From Rhizobium bangladeshense (GTDB lineage Bacteria; Pseudomonadota; Alphaproteobacteria; Rhizobiales; Rhizobiaceae), in NCBI RefSeq assembly GCF_001662075.1, contig NZ_LYPL01000008.1:225762-289761 (forward strand): a stretch of 64,000 nucleotides of DNA. Reading direction: 5' to 3'. Shown piece by piece: positions 8,472-17,099 of this stretch. Made by a program: the position numbers and the translations under genes. The first letter of the stretch is position 1, and each line of letters opens with the position of its first letter. The notes beneath the pieces are model-generated. The model worked only from the letters and a program-made list of their open reading frames with translations. It was not told where the DNA came from and made no database searches.

Positions 8472-9476
8472 GTGACCGCTTCCCTCAACGACATAGCCGC
8501 CCGTGCAGGCGTTTCCGTCAAGACCGTCTCCGGCGCCTTGCATGGCGGCTCCGCGCGCATGTCTGATGAAACCCGGCAGCGGATCAAGGAGATTGCCGAG
8601 GAGCTCGGCTATGTCACCAACTTCGCTGCGCGCAGCATGCGACAGGGCTGGATGCCGCTTGTCGGCCTTGTCGCCGACGATCTGATCACGTCCCCCTTCG
8701 CGACGGAGATCATCAGGGGGCTCGACGGCGCGGTTCGCGCGGCCGACATGGCCGTCTTCGCCATGACGCTCAGCGGCCACCGGAGCATCGCCTCGATCCT
8801 CGACGAGATGCGGCGCTTTCGCCCGCGGGCGATCGCCTATGCCGCCATGTATCACAAGAGCGTCGACCTGCCGGCCGAATTCGCCGATGCGGTCGGCGTC
8901 ATGATCAATTGCCGGGATGCCAACGACCGCGTGACCTCGCTGGTGCCCGATGAAACGGGCGCGGCGCTCGAGATTACCAACTATCTCATCGATGCCGGCC
9001 GCCGCAACATCGCCTTCATCAATCTGCCCGGGCTGCTCGCCGGCGAACTCCGTGAGCTCGGCTTCCGTCAGGCGCTCGATCAGGCCGGCATCGACGGAGC
9101 CGGCGCCATCGTGCTGCCTGCCGTCAGCAAGGCGATCTACAGCGACCGGGCTCACAGCCTCGTGGGCGCGCATGTGCATGAACTGATGAACGGCCCCCGG
9201 CGCCCCGATGCCATCCTGTGCGGCAACGACCGCGTCGCCATGGACATCTATGCCGCGCTGCGCCGGGCGGGTGCGACCATTCCCGACGACGTCGCGGTGG
9301 CGAGTTTCGACAACCAGGTCGAGATCGCCTCGCGTCTCGACCCGCCGCTAACCACCATGGCGCTTCCCCATCGCGCCATGGGCCGCCAGGCCGCGCAAAT
9401 CCTGCTTGCCGAAGACCGGATCCCGGGCGGGGTGCAGAAACTGCCGTTCCAGCTGGTGGAGCGGGCATCCGTATGA
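8472..9476 (+). CDS. LacI-family regulator of the fructoside operon
   Basis: The 334-residue product has the LacI helix-turn-helix at residues 5-30 (LNDIAARAGVSVKTVSGALH), the hinge helix (YVTNFAARSMRQG) and the periplasmic-binding-like effector domain (SLVPDETGAALEITNYLIDA, ending DVAVASFDNQVEIASRLDPPLTTM). An in-frame stop just upstream leaves GTG at 8472 as the only sensible start. It lies 36 bases before a binding-protein gene and is co-directional with the transporter and GH32 hydrolase genes, so it probably represses them until the imported sugar binds. Confidence 0.88.
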   Translation: MTASLNDIAARAGVSVKTVSGALHGGSARMSDETRQRIKEIAEELGYVTNFAARSMRQGWMPLVGLVADDLITSPFATEIIRGLDGAVRAADMAVFAMTLSGHRSIASILDEMRRFRPRAIAYAAMYHKSVDLPAEFADAVGVMINCRDANDRVTSLVPDETGAALEITNYLIDAGRRNIAFINLPGLLAGELRELGFRQALDQAGIDGAGAIVLPAVSKAIYSDRAHSLVGAHVHELMNGPRRPDAILCGNDRVAMDIYAALRRAGATIPDDVAVASFDNQVEIASRLDPPLTTMALPHRAMGRQAAQILLAEDRIPGGVQKLPFQLVERASV

Positions 9477-9512
9477 ATTGAAATAGGCCCATTCAATTGA
9501 GGAGGAATTCTA

Positions 9513-10805
9513 ATGGGTAAACGTTTACTTTGGTCACTGATCCTGTCCTCGGCACTACCAGCCATAGGGGCGCAGGCAGCCGAGAAAACCGCAATCCAGG
9601 TCATGCATCAGGGCGACCCCGGCTTCGTCGCAGCCTATGGCAAGGTCGCCGAACGGTTCGAGGCCGCCAACCCCGATGTCGACGTGCAGTTCATCTATGC
9701 GCCGCACGATGCCTATAACGAGAAGTTCAGCGCCGCCGTCATGGCCAAGCAGCTGCCCGACGTTATGGAGCTCGATGCGCCGTTCCTCGCCAACTACGTC
9801 TGGTCGGGCTATCTTCAGCCGATCAAGCCGCTGATCGACAAGGATCTCCTCGACGACATGACAGAGTCCAACGTCGCCCAGGGCACATATCCGATCGACA
9901 AGGACCTCTACGCCATCGGCCTGACCGACTCGTCGGTCGTTCTTTACGGCAACAAGAAATATCTCGAGGCGATCGGCGCCCGCATTCCGAAATCCGTCGA
10001 GGATGCCTGGACCCGGGAGGAGTTCGAAACCTATCTCGAGAAGCTTTCCAAAGTCGATGGCGTGAAGTGGCCGATCGACACCTTCCGCGGCTACGGCATC
10101 AAGACCGAATGGATCACCTATGCCTACGGCCCGATCCTGCAATCGGCCGGCTGCGATCTGATCGACCGCAAGGCCTGGAAATCCGAAGGCACGCTCGACA
10201 GCGACGCCTGCGTCGATGCGCTCGCGATGATGCAGAAATGGGTCAAGAACGGCTGGGTCGTGCCGCAATCGGCCGGAACCAACCAGTTCTTCGCCGAAGG
10301 CAATCCGGCCGCGCTGGCGCTCGGCGGACACTGGGTCTATGCGGAGGCCGCCGCGACTATGAAGGACAACATCGTCGTGCTGCCGCTTCCGAAATTCGGC
10401 GCTAAGGGCGCGAGCCCCGACGGCACCTGGATCTGGGCGGTCACCAAAACGTCGGCGCATCCCGATATCGCAGGCAAGTTCGTCAGCTTCCTGCTGAAGG
10501 ACAAGGAGTTCCGCACCTACGTCGCAAGCCAGTCCGGCTATCCCGGCCTGAAGAGCTTCGCCGCCGAATCTCCGCTCTATGCTCCCGGCGGCCCGATGGC
10601 GATCGCCTTCGAGCAGGCCTCGAAGACGGCCGTCGCCCGCCCGCCCCATCCAGCCTATCCCACAATCACCTCCGCCTTCATGCAGGCGGTCGACGAAGTG
10701 TTCAATGGCGGCGATCCGAAGGAAGCGCTGACAGCGGCCGCCGAGAAGATCGACCAGGATATCGAGGACAATGACGGTTATCCGCCGTTCGGCGACGAGC
10801 AATAA
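9513..10805 (+). CDS. CUT1-family sugar ABC transporter, periplasmic binding protein
   Basis: The 430-residue product has a signal peptide (to about residue 23, GAQAAEKTA) and the features of family 1 extracellular solute-binding proteins: VAERFEAANPDVDVQFIYA near the start, VMELDAPFLANYVWSGYLQPI, and a long C-terminal helical lobe (DGTWIWAVTKTSAHPDIAGKFVSFLL). GGAGGAATT precedes the ATG. It is the first transport gene after the LacI regulator and is followed by two permeases and a GH32 enzyme, so its ligand is probably a fructose-containing oligosaccharide or sucrose. Confidence 0.9.
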   Translation: MGKRLLWSLILSSALPAIGAQAAEKTAIQVMHQGDPGFVAAYGKVAERFEAANPDVDVQFIYAPHDAYNEKFSAAVMAKQLPDVMELDAPFLANYVWSGYLQPIKPLIDKDLLDDMTESNVAQGTYPIDKDLYAIGLTDSSVVLYGNKKYLEAIGARIPKSVEDAWTREEFETYLEKLSKVDGVKWPIDTFRGYGIKTEWITYAYGPILQSAGCDLIDRKAWKSEGTLDSDACVDALAMMQKWVKNGWVVPQSAGTNQFFAEGNPAALALGGHWVYAEAAATMKDNIVVLPLPKFGAKGASPDGTWIWAVTKTSAHPDIAGKFVSFLLKDKEFRTYVASQSGYPGLKSFAAESPLYAPGGPMAIAFEQASKTAVARPPHPAYPTITSAFMQAVDEVFNGGDPKEALTAAAEKIDQDIEDNDGYPPFGDEQ

Positions 10806-10814
10806 GCTCGATCG

Positions 10815-10845
10815 CCCTGCAATGTCCCCGCCGGACATTGCAGGG
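10815..10845 (+). promoter_or_regulatory. Intercistronic hairpin between binding-protein and permease genes
   Basis: CCCTGCAATGTCC, a five-base loop and GGACATTGCAGGG form a perfect 13-pair stem, with flanking CGATCGC/GCGATCG extending the structure. It sits just after the binding-protein stop. Such hairpins stabilise the upstream mRNA or partly terminate transcription, giving more binding protein than permease. Confidence 0.7.
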
Positions 10846-10880
10846 CGGGACCGGCGATCGAGACTGGAGAGGAGGAGCCA

Positions 10881-11819
10881 ATGGCCATGCAACAATCGAT
10901 ATCTTCGACATCCGTCCGAAAGGCTCCGGCACGCCGGCATGACAAGGGACGGCTTGTGCAGGAAGCGGCCATGCTTGCGCCGGCCGTCATCCTGTTGACG
11001 CTCTTTCTGATCCTGCCGTTTCTCCTGTCCTTCTGGACGGCGATGACCAACCAGCCCCTGGTGCCGCGCCCGACGCCGGTCCGCTTCGTCTGGTTCAACA
11101 ATTTCATCCGCATCTTCCAGGACGACCTGTTCTGGACGGCGCTTTGGAACGTCTCGCGCTTCACCATCTGGATCATTCCGGCGCAGTGCGGCCTCGCTTT
11201 CGCGACGGCGCTGCTGCTTCATCAGAAGCTGCCGTTCCGCAATCTGCTGCGCGGCATGTTCTTCCTGCCGGCGATCACCTCCATGGTCGTGGTCTGCGTC
11301 ATCTGGGGCACGCTGTTCCAGTATCCCACGGGACCGTTCAACCAGATCCTCGGCTTCCTCTCAGGCGGGGCGATCCAGCCGATCGACTGGCTCGGCGATC
11401 CGCAATGGGCGATGTTCTCGCTCGTGCTGCTCTCGGCCTGGCAGGCCTACGGCTTCCAGATGATCGTCTACCTCGCCGGCCTTCAGGGCATTCCTGACGA
11501 ACTCTACGATGCCGCAAAGATCGATGGCGCCAACGCTTTCCGCCGCTTCTGGCATGTGACCATGCCCGGCCTGCGGCCGACCCATGTCTTCGTGCTTGTC
11601 ATCACCACCATCCAGGCCTTCAAGCTCTATACCCAGGTCGCCATCCTCACGCAGGGCGGGCCAAAGAGCAGCACCGAAACGGTGGTGCACTACATGGTCC
11701 GGGCCGGCTTCGAAGAGCAGAAGATGGGTTATGCCTCCGCCGTCTCGGTCATCCTGTTCGTGATCGTTCTCGTCATCGCGCTGATCCAGCGCCAGCTCCT
11801 GAGGCGCTTCGATGTCTGA
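10881..11819 (+). CDS. CUT1 sugar ABC transporter permease (MalF-like)
   Basis: The 312-residue membrane protein has six predicted membrane segments, the first at about residues 32-56 (MLAPAVILLTLFLILPFLLSF with one residue group before it). The cytoplasmic EAA loop that contacts the ATPase reads DELYDAAKIDGANAFRRFW, near residue 210. A good GGAGGAG site precedes the ATG, and the end overlaps the next permease by eight bases. It forms the transmembrane pore together with that permease. Confidence 0.9.
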   Translation: MAMQQSISSTSVRKAPARRHDKGRLVQEAAMLAPAVILLTLFLILPFLLSFWTAMTNQPLVPRPTPVRFVWFNNFIRIFQDDLFWTALWNVSRFTIWIIPAQCGLAFATALLLHQKLPFRNLLRGMFFLPAITSMVVVCVIWGTLFQYPTGPFNQILGFLSGGAIQPIDWLGDPQWAMFSLVLLSAWQAYGFQMIVYLAGLQGIPDELYDAAKIDGANAFRRFWHVTMPGLRPTHVFVLVITTIQAFKLYTQVAILTQGGPKSSTETVVHYMVRAGFEEQKMGYASAVSVILFVIVLVIALIQRQLLRRFDV

Positions 11820-12705
11820 TATCGCTCTCTCGATCCCGCAAGCCCGCGCCGCACGGCCCCGTTCCGCCGCCAGGGTTCTCCGCGCCATCCAAGCCGTCAG
11901 TATCTTCATCATCGCATTGGTGATCGTCTCTCCATTGCTGCTGCTGGTCGTTGCCAGCCTCAAGGACGACCGGTTCCAGATTCTCGCCGACATGGGCAGC
12001 TTCCGGGCCTTTTGGGTATCGAATCCGACGCTTTCGAATTATGCAGAAGTCGGCCATCTCTCGGGCGAGCTCGCCTTCGGACGCTATCTCATCAACTCGC
12101 TGATCATCCTCGTCACCACGGTTTGCTCCGGCCTGATCGTCAATTCGATGGCCGGCTTCGTTCTGGCCTGGGGATCGCTCAGGGGCCGCGCCGTTATCCT
12201 GTCTGTCGTGATCGCGCTCTACGTGATCCCACAGGAAAGCATCATCATGCCGCTGGTGATCATGGTTTCGCGAGCGGGTATGTCCGATACCTTCGCGGTG
12301 CAGATCGTGCCCTGGGTCGCAAGCCCGCTTTACATCTTCCTGTTCTACCAGTTCTTCGCGCAGCTGCCGAAGGAATTGCTTGAGGCCGCCGAGATCGATG
12401 GCGCCTCCTTTTTCCGGGCCTATCGCTCCATCTTCCTGCCGCTCAGCCTGCCTGCCCTCGCGACCGTGTCGATCCTCATGGGCATCGAGACCTGGAACCA
12501 GTATCTCTGGCCGATCCTCGTGACGCAGTCCGATTATGCCCGGCCGATCGCGGTGGCCATCGCCACCTTCTTCGGACAGGACAGCATCTACTGGGATCGG
12601 GCGATGGCCGCCTCCGTTTTGATGATGATCCCGATCCTGGGGCTGTACCTCGCATTCCAGCGCTGGTTCGTGAGCTCTTTTATCGGCTCTGCCGTGAAAG
12701 GTTGA
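11812..12705 (+). CDS. CUT1 sugar ABC transporter permease (MalG-like)
   Basis: The 297-residue partner permease has the first membrane segment at about residues 24-47, a large periplasmic loop (MGSFRAFWVSNPTLSNYAEV) and the EAA loop LLEAAEIDGASFFRAYRSIF near residue 200. It overlaps the preceding permease by eight bases and ends five bases before the GH32 start, so the four genes form one operon. No ABC ATPase gene is in this operon, which is unusual for a complete importer; the ATPase at 39452 is a candidate partner. Confidence 0.9.
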   Translation: MSDIALSIPQARAARPRSAARVLRAIQAVSIFIIALVIVSPLLLLVVASLKDDRFQILADMGSFRAFWVSNPTLSNYAEVGHLSGELAFGRYLINSLIILVTTVCSGLIVNSMAGFVLAWGSLRGRAVILSVVIALYVIPQESIIMPLVIMVSRAGMSDTFAVQIVPWVASPLYIFLFYQFFAQLPKELLEAAEIDGASFFRAYRSIFLPLSLPALATVSILMGIETWNQYLWPILVTQSDYARPIAVAIATFFGQDSIYWDRAMAASVLMMIPILGLYLAFQRWFVSSFIGSAVKG

Positions 12706-12709
12706 ATTG

Positions 12710-14428
12710 ATGACAAGCCAAGCGAGCTCGCCCTCGGATGAAGCCCGGCTGGAGACGATCAGCGCCGTCCTGCCCGCGGGGACCACAATCCACGCCTGGC
12801 TCAAGGCGTCGCATGGCGGCGCCCCAGCAAGGCTGACGGCGCATGTCGATGGAGGCTTAGCCGGCGCCGTCGAAACGTCAAATCCTGATGAATTCGCGTT
12901 TCGGCCGCTGACGCTTGAAAGAGGCGGAGAAGCCGCCTTCTCCTACAATCCTGCAACGACCCAGGTCTCGGTTCTCTACGCCTTCCTTGAGCCTCGGGTT
13001 CTCGAAGAAGGTATCCGGCTGCTGCATGCCCGCCCTGCCAACGCCACCCCCGAAGTACCGGGCAGCTATCATTTCCGCCCGCCTTTCGGCTGGATGAACG
13101 ATCCCAACGGGTTTGGAAGGTTCGGCGGCAAGCTGCACCTCTTCTACCAGCACTATCCCCACAGCCTTCGATGGAATAACATGCATTGGGGCCATGCGGT
13201 CTCGAAGGACTACCTTCGCTGGACGCATCTCCCGATCTTTCTTTTCCCTTCGGATGAACTTGCCGCCCGGGCCGACGGGCGGGGCGGGGCATTTTCCGGC
13301 TCCGCGATCGCTCTTCCCGGCGATGAAGCCGGCCTTCGCATTTTCTTCACCGAGCATATGAAGGACCGGGAACCGGAGGAACAGGTTCAGTTCACCGCTA
13401 CCAGCCGCGATCTTGTCAATGTCGAGCCGGCGAGCCTCATCCTGCCGGCGCGTCCTACCGGGCTCGGGCTGACGACCGATTTCCGCGACCCTTACGTCTT
13501 CTCAGGCCCCGACGGCAAATGGAAGATGCTGCTCGGCACGCGAGACCGCGAGGGCGGCGTCATCCTGCTCTACGAGACCGATGATCCAGCCGCAGCGGCG
13601 GGATGGACCTTCCTCGGCACGCTTCACCGCGAGAACCGCTTCGGGATGACGGCGGCGGAGTGCCCCTGCATGCTGCCGCTCGACGGTCCCGCCAACGACC
13701 CGGCGACGCGCTGGGCCCTGATCTTCGGTCTGCTGACCAGCCGCGACCCGGCAACCGGCCGCCGCAACATGACGCTTGCGACCGTCGGCCGTTTCGATGG
13801 CCGCGGCTTCTCCGTGGAATTCGAGCAGGAACTGGATTTCGGCACCGACGCCTACGCGTTCCAGGCCTTTGTCGACGAGGGCGGCCCGGTCGGCATTGCC
13901 TGGCTTGCGAACTGGACGGACATCTCAAAAGAGATCGATATGCCGACGGCGATGACCCTGCCGCGCCGGCTCGCATTGCAGAGCGATGCGCTGATCACGC
14001 CGCCGGTGTCGGGTGTCGAAAGCCTGCGTCGGCGCCAGTTGGACGCCAAAGCTCTTCTGGATGGCCGGACCGTCGATCTCGCCAACGGCTCCGTCGAAAT
14101 CCTGCTCACCCTCAGGCAGGCCGGCAATGCTTTCCGCCTCGATCTCGAACATCCCGAGGCGACGGTCGCGGTTCAGCTGAACGACGACGGGCTGAGCATT
14201 CCCTTCTCGGTGGCGAATACCAAGGCATCGCCCCGCTATATCGCCGCCGGCGCGCGCCCGTCGACCATCCGGATCTTTCTCGATGCAGGCTCGATCGAGG
14301 TCTTCGCCGACGATGGCCGCTGGACGGGCACCAAGCGGCTACCCGGTTTCAAGGGCGTGAGTGCGGTGCGTCTGACCGCACCCGAGGGAAATATCATCGC
14401 CGCCGAAATCTGGCAGCTCGGTCTTTGA
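12710..14428 (+). CDS. Glycoside hydrolase family 32 (beta-fructosidase/sucrose hydrolase-like)
   Basis: The 572-residue enzyme carries all three GH32 catalytic motifs: WMNDPNG at about residues 128-134 (nucleophile Asp), FRDPYVF (transition-state Asp) and AECPCM (acid/base Glu). The catalytic five-blade propeller is followed by a C-terminal beta-sandwich (IRIFLDAGSIEVFADDG), and about 100 residues of an extra beta-rich domain precede it. There is no signal peptide, so hydrolysis is cytoplasmic after uptake by the preceding transporter. The ATG at 12710 is preferred to the in-frame TTG just before it. Substrate may be sucrose, a fructo-oligosaccharide or levan/inulin fragments. Confidence 0.92.
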   Translation: MTSQASSPSDEARLETISAVLPAGTTIHAWLKASHGGAPARLTAHVDGGLAGAVETSNPDEFAFRPLTLERGGEAAFSYNPATTQVSVLYAFLEPRVLEEGIRLLHARPANATPEVPGSYHFRPPFGWMNDPNGFGRFGGKLHLFYQHYPHSLRWNNMHWGHAVSKDYLRWTHLPIFLFPSDELAARADGRGGAFSGSAIALPGDEAGLRIFFTEHMKDREPEEQVQFTATSRDLVNVEPASLILPARPTGLGLTTDFRDPYVFSGPDGKWKMLLGTRDREGGVILLYETDDPAAAAGWTFLGTLHRENRFGMTAAECPCMLPLDGPANDPATRWALIFGLLTSRDPATGRRNMTLATVGRFDGRGFSVEFEQELDFGTDAYAFQAFVDEGGPVGIAWLANWTDISKEIDMPTAMTLPRRLALQSDALITPPVSGVESLRRRQLDAKALLDGRTVDLANGSVEILLTLRQAGNAFRLDLEHPEATVAVQLNDDGLSIPFSVANTKASPRYIAAGARPSTIRIFLDAGSIEVFADDGRWTGTKRLPGFKGVSAVRLTAPEGNIIAAEIWQLGL

Positions 14429-14637
14429 TTTCCGGAGGAGCCGGGGCAAAGCACGGGCTGCAGAAAGCCGGCTTCCGAATGTGCGGCGCGGGCAATAGGG
14501 CCCTCAGCGTGCCGCGGGCGAGGTCGTGACCGATCGGCCAATTGCCGCCGGTCCAGGCTGAACCGCTCGGTTTGTCCGATATCGTACGGCAACGAATAGG
14601 ACTGCTGGAACTTTCTCTCTCATTCCAGGAGAGAAAA

Positions 14638-15165
14638 ATGACTTCCTCGTCTTCAGTACGGCCTACGTCGCATTGCAAAGAAACGTCCGCAATCGAGCGT
14701 GAGATCGTCGAACTGACGCCGGCGTTGCGCGCCTTTGCCCGCAGGTTTCTGCGCAGTGACGACGACATTGATGATCTCGTCCAGGAGACCTTGCTGAAGG
14801 CGCTGAACTCGCTGCACCTCTATCAGCCCGGCACCTCGCTCAAATCCTGGCTTTTCACCATCCTTCGAAATACGTTTTGCACCAATTACCGCCGGCAAAA
14901 ACGCGAGCCGGCAGGGATGGATGCGGCGATGGAACAGGTTGCGATCGCGCCAACCCAGGAGTGGACGCTGCGGGAGCACGAGCTGCAGCGGGCCTTGACA
15001 CGGCTTTCCGACGACAGGCGCCGTGCTCTCACACTGGTGGCTGCCGGAACGACCTACGAGGATGCGGCCAGGATGTGCGGGTGCCGCATCGGCACCTTGA
15101 AAAGCCGTGTAAGCCGCGCCCGCGCGTCGCTGCTGGCAATGCTCGGCAACCACCTCGTCGACTGA
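14638..15165 (+). CDS. EcfG-like (ECF15-type) RNA polymerase sigma factor
   Basis: The 175-residue product has sigma region 2 (LTPALRAFARRFLRSDDDIDDLVQETLLKAL, WLFTILRNTFCTNYRR) and region 4 (TTYEDAARMCGCRIGTLKSRVSRARASL). The spacing and the RNTF...YRRQKRE and GTLKSRV wording resemble the general-stress sigma factor EcfG of alphaproteobacteria. AGGAGAG lies upstream of the ATG. No NepR or PhyR gene is nearby, so it is probably one of several paralogues. EcfG-type promoter sequences occur in the same window. Confidence 0.8.
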   Translation: MTSSSSVRPTSHCKETSAIEREIVELTPALRAFARRFLRSDDDIDDLVQETLLKALNSLHLYQPGTSLKSWLFTILRNTFCTNYRRQKREPAGMDAAMEQVAIAPTQEWTLREHELQRALTRLSDDRRRALTLVAAGTTYEDAARMCGCRIGTLKSRVSRARASLLAMLGNHLVD

Positions 15166-15196
15166 GCGCCCCACGGTCGATTCATCGGCCGTTCCA

Positions 15197-15349
15197 TCAC
15201 GGCTTGGCTTCCCGTGAAAACGGTGTGCTTTGATCGCTTCTGCTGCCCGCGTTCCAGGAGAGCGTAGCGCCGAGCACGATCAAAAGCCCGACCAAGACGA
15301 TGGCTCCGATATAGATTGCGAAAGCACGGCGATCCGATTGCTGGCTCAT
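15197..15349 (-). CDS. Small single-span membrane protein (50 residues)
   Basis: The frame from the ATG at 15349 to the stop at 15197 codes for MSQQSDRRAFAIYIG and then a strongly hydrophobic span (AIVLVGLLIVLGATLSW, residues 16-32), with a polar C-terminal tail. GGAGAGGAAG just before the ATG is an excellent ribosome site, and an EcfG-type promoter lies 22 bases upstream. Small single-span proteins under EcfG control are common in rhizobia and lack known functions. It faces away from the EcfG-like sigma gene. Confidence 0.75.
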   Translation of the reverse strand: MSQQSDRRAFAIYIGAIVLVGLLIVLGATLSWNAGSRSDQSTPFSREAKP

Positions 15350-15370
15350 CTTCCTCTCCTTCGACCCTTG

Positions 15371-15395
15371 AACCAGCCGAAAGGCGGAATGTTCC
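15371..15395 (-). promoter_or_regulatory. EcfG-type promoter for the 50-residue membrane protein
   Basis: On the minus strand GGAAC (complement of 15391-15395) is followed after 17 bases by GTT (complement of 15371-15373). This matches GGAAC-N16/17-cGTT and is placed 22 bases before the start codon of the small membrane protein, a realistic distance. Confidence 0.65.
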
Positions 15396-15417
15396 TCTCA
15401 ACGAGATGAGAAAGGAT

Positions 15418-16062
15418 TTACCAGCGGAGCAGGCGGGGCCCGGTGAGCGAACCCAGCGCGGCGGTGAGCAGGATGCCGAGCGAATACCAGATCAGCACGA
15501 AGGGCATGCCGTTTTCGGTGCAGAACCAGGAATAGACCCAGGCGCCGGCAGCGCCGGCGGCGATGCCGGCGACAAAACCCGTCAACCTGAGATCAGCGGG
15601 TGCCGCCCGGCGCAGTGCCCAGACGACACCGGCATAAACGGGCAGCGCGAAACCGAGGATCAGCACCGGGCAATGGAGCGCTGAGGAGCCGAGGATCAGC
15701 ACCGGATAGGCATCGACCGGAGCCGTCATGAGCTGGATGGCCGCGACCGCCGCCATGGCGGCGAAGATCACGGCAAGCAGACCGAAAAAGCTTCCCTCGG
15801 AACCCTCGGGGCGGGAAAGCCGGGAAACGGCTGCAAAGGCGGCCGCGGCGATCAGGGCATTATAGGCCGACTTGATCCAGAAAACCGGCAGCATCAGCAC
15901 GTCGGGCATATCGATCCTGAGCCCAAGAATGATCAGCATCAGCAGCAAAGAGAAAGCGAGGGACAGCACGATGCCGAGCGTGAAGCGGCGCCGCAGCGCG
16001 TTGCGCGGCACCGGCTTCAGGTCCCCTGCCAGCTGTTCGATAATGTCGTCCGTCTCTGTCAC
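15418..16062 (-). CDS. NrsF-like (DUF1109) membrane anti-sigma factor
   Basis: The 214-residue protein has a short cytoplasmic N-terminus (TDDIIEQLAGDLKPVPRNALRRRF) and six membrane spans, matching DUF1109. Two cysteines, in SSALHCP and SWFCTEN, are the expected sensing residues of NrsF proteins, which hold an ECF sigma factor at the membrane and release it on metal or redox stress. The GTG start at 16062 overlaps the TGA of the sigma gene by four bases (GTGA), so the pair is translationally coupled, as sigma/anti-sigma pairs usually are. Confidence 0.85.
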   Translation of the reverse strand: MTETDDIIEQLAGDLKPVPRNALRRRFTLGIVLSLAFSLLLMLIILGLRIDMPDVLMLPVFWIKSAYNALIAAAAFAAVSRLSRPEGSEGSFFGLLAVIFAAMAAVAAIQLMTAPVDAYPVLILGSSALHCPVLILGFALPVYAGVVWALRRAAPADLRLTGFVAGIAAGAAGAWVYSWFCTENGMPFVLIWYSLGILLTAALGSLTGPRLLRW

Positions 16063-16607
16063 GATGCGCCTCGCAATCTTTCTCCTAGCGCCTTGAGCGC
16101 CCGGTGGATGCCGACTTTCACCGCCGATTCAGACTGGCCGGTGCGGTTCGCGGTGTCGGCGACCGACTGGCCCTCGAGCTTCACCTGCCGGATCAGCTCC
16201 CGCTGTCTCGGCGGCAGCCCGTCGAGCAACCGCTCGACATCCATGCGGGCCGTCACCGCTTCCTCGCTGAAATCGCTTTCGATCTCTTCGCCCAGTTCGG
16301 TCTCAGCCAGTCTGCGCCCGCCGCGGCAGCGATGATGGTCGATCAGCTTGTAGCGGGCGATCGAGAAGAACCAGGCGGTGAAAGGTCTTTCCCGGTCATA
16401 GGTGGACCGGCGGGAATGCAGTGCCAGCAATGTCTCCTGGACCAGATCTTCCATATCCGCTTTCGTCGCCGCAGCCATCCTGCGGCTGTAGTAACCGACA
16501 AGCAGCACACGCAAAGCCGTCAGCAAACGCCGATAGGAAGCCTCGTCCCCGTCAAGGGAGAGAAGCATCAATGCTTTCAGGGCTTCTTCCGAATGGGCGG
16601 TTGTCAT
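16059..16607 (-). CDS. SigF-like ECF sigma factor paired with NrsF
   Basis: The 182-residue product has region 2 (ADMEDLVQETLLALHSRRSTYD, FTAWFFSIARYKLIDHHR) and region 4 (LPPRQRELIRQVKLEGQSVADTANRTGQSESAVKVGIHRALK). This wording and the adjacent DUF1109 gene are those of the SigF/NrsF group described in Caulobacter. The gene has its own matching promoter on the minus strand (16621-16648), which suggests autoregulation. Across the divergent region lies an MXKDX-repeat gene with a second such promoter. Confidence 0.87.
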   Translation of the reverse strand: MTTAHSEEALKALMLLSLDGDEASYRRLLTALRVLLVGYYSRRMAAATKADMEDLVQETLLALHSRRSTYDRERPFTAWFFSIARYKLIDHHRCRGGRRLAETELGEEIESDFSEEAVTARMDVERLLDGLPPRQRELIRQVKLEGQSVADTANRTGQSESAVKVGIHRALKALGERLRGAS

Positions 16608-16620
16608 GCTGTCACGAGTT

Positions 16621-16648
16621 CATTCGCTGGAAGCGGCCAATCGGTTAC
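16621..16648 (-). promoter_or_regulatory. SigF-type promoter of the sigma/NrsF operon
   Basis: On the minus strand GTAACC (complement of 16643-16648), 16 bases, then CGAATG (complement of 16621-16626). This is an exact match to GTAACC-N16-CGAA, the SigF motif I recall from Caulobacter, and lies 14 bases before the sigma start codon. Confidence 0.75.
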
Positions 16649-16702
16649 AGGAAAGATCAAAACAATTTCGGCATCACAGCTCTACCACATGCGCGTGAAG
16701 CT

Positions 16703-16730
16703 GTAACGCATCCCGGCACCCCTGCGAATA
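16703..16730 (+). promoter_or_regulatory. SigF-type promoter of the MXKDX-repeat gene
   Basis: GTAACG (16703-16708), 16 bases, then CGAATA (16725-16730). It matches the minus-strand promoter of the sigma gene in both boxes and in spacing, and it points at the MXKDX-repeat gene 61 bases downstream. One base of the -35 box differs from GTAACC. Confidence 0.7.
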
Positions 16731-16790
16731 CCGGATGTGAGCCATCGGCAGGCCGCCGGCGGACACGACAAATCCATTCAGGAGAGTTCT

Positions 16791-17015
16791 ATGACCAAGC
16801 TTTTTTCCTGTCTCGCCGCCTGCACTGCCGGTATCGCCTCGGCTGACGCCTTGAAGTCCGATACGATGAAGAAGGACAATATGCAGAGCAGCGCCATGTC
16901 GAAGGACACCATGAAGACATCGGGGCCCAAGACCGACTGCATGAACAGGGCCGGCATGGAAAAGGATGCGATGAAAAAGGCCGACATGATGAAGGCCTGC
17001 GAGGCGATGAAGTAG
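16791..17015 (+). CDS. Pentapeptide MXKDX repeat protein
   Basis: The 74-residue product starts with a short hydrophobic leader (MTKLFSCLAACTAGIASADA) and continues with Met-Lys-rich repeats: TMKKD, AMSKD, TMKTS, GMEKD, AMKKA, DMMKA. This is the MXKDX family, small exported proteins often linked to ECF sigma factors. The leader is shorter than usual. AGGAGAG precedes the ATG by four bases. The methionine-rich repeats would suit metal binding or oxidant scavenging, but that is inference. A SigF-type promoter lies upstream. Confidence 0.82.
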   Translation: MTKLFSCLAACTAGIASADALKSDTMKKDNMQSSAMSKDTMKTSGPKTDCMNRAGMEKDAMKKADMMKACEAMK

Positions 17016-17099
17016 GCGTTTCGCGTCTCCGCGGCCGCTGAAACGGCGGCAATTATGGCGACGATCGATGGGCGGCCCGATGTCTTCGGTGGACGGCAA

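Noticed and set aside
9555..11222. Long minus-strand open frame (555 codons) over the binding-protein and permease genes
   Set aside because: Its product has no family character and is low-complexity Arg/Asp-rich. It is the antisense shadow of the transporter genes, whose motifs are clear.
14606..14637. GGAAC just upstream of the EcfG-like sigma gene as an EcfG promoter
   Set aside because: No GTT follows at 16-18 bases, so the -10 part is missing.
15653..15705. A 17-bp sequence repeated 36 bases apart inside the NrsF-like gene
   Set aside because: It suggested a 12-residue duplication, but the order of residues around the Cys fits the normal family pattern, so it is probably chance similarity of PVLILG codons.
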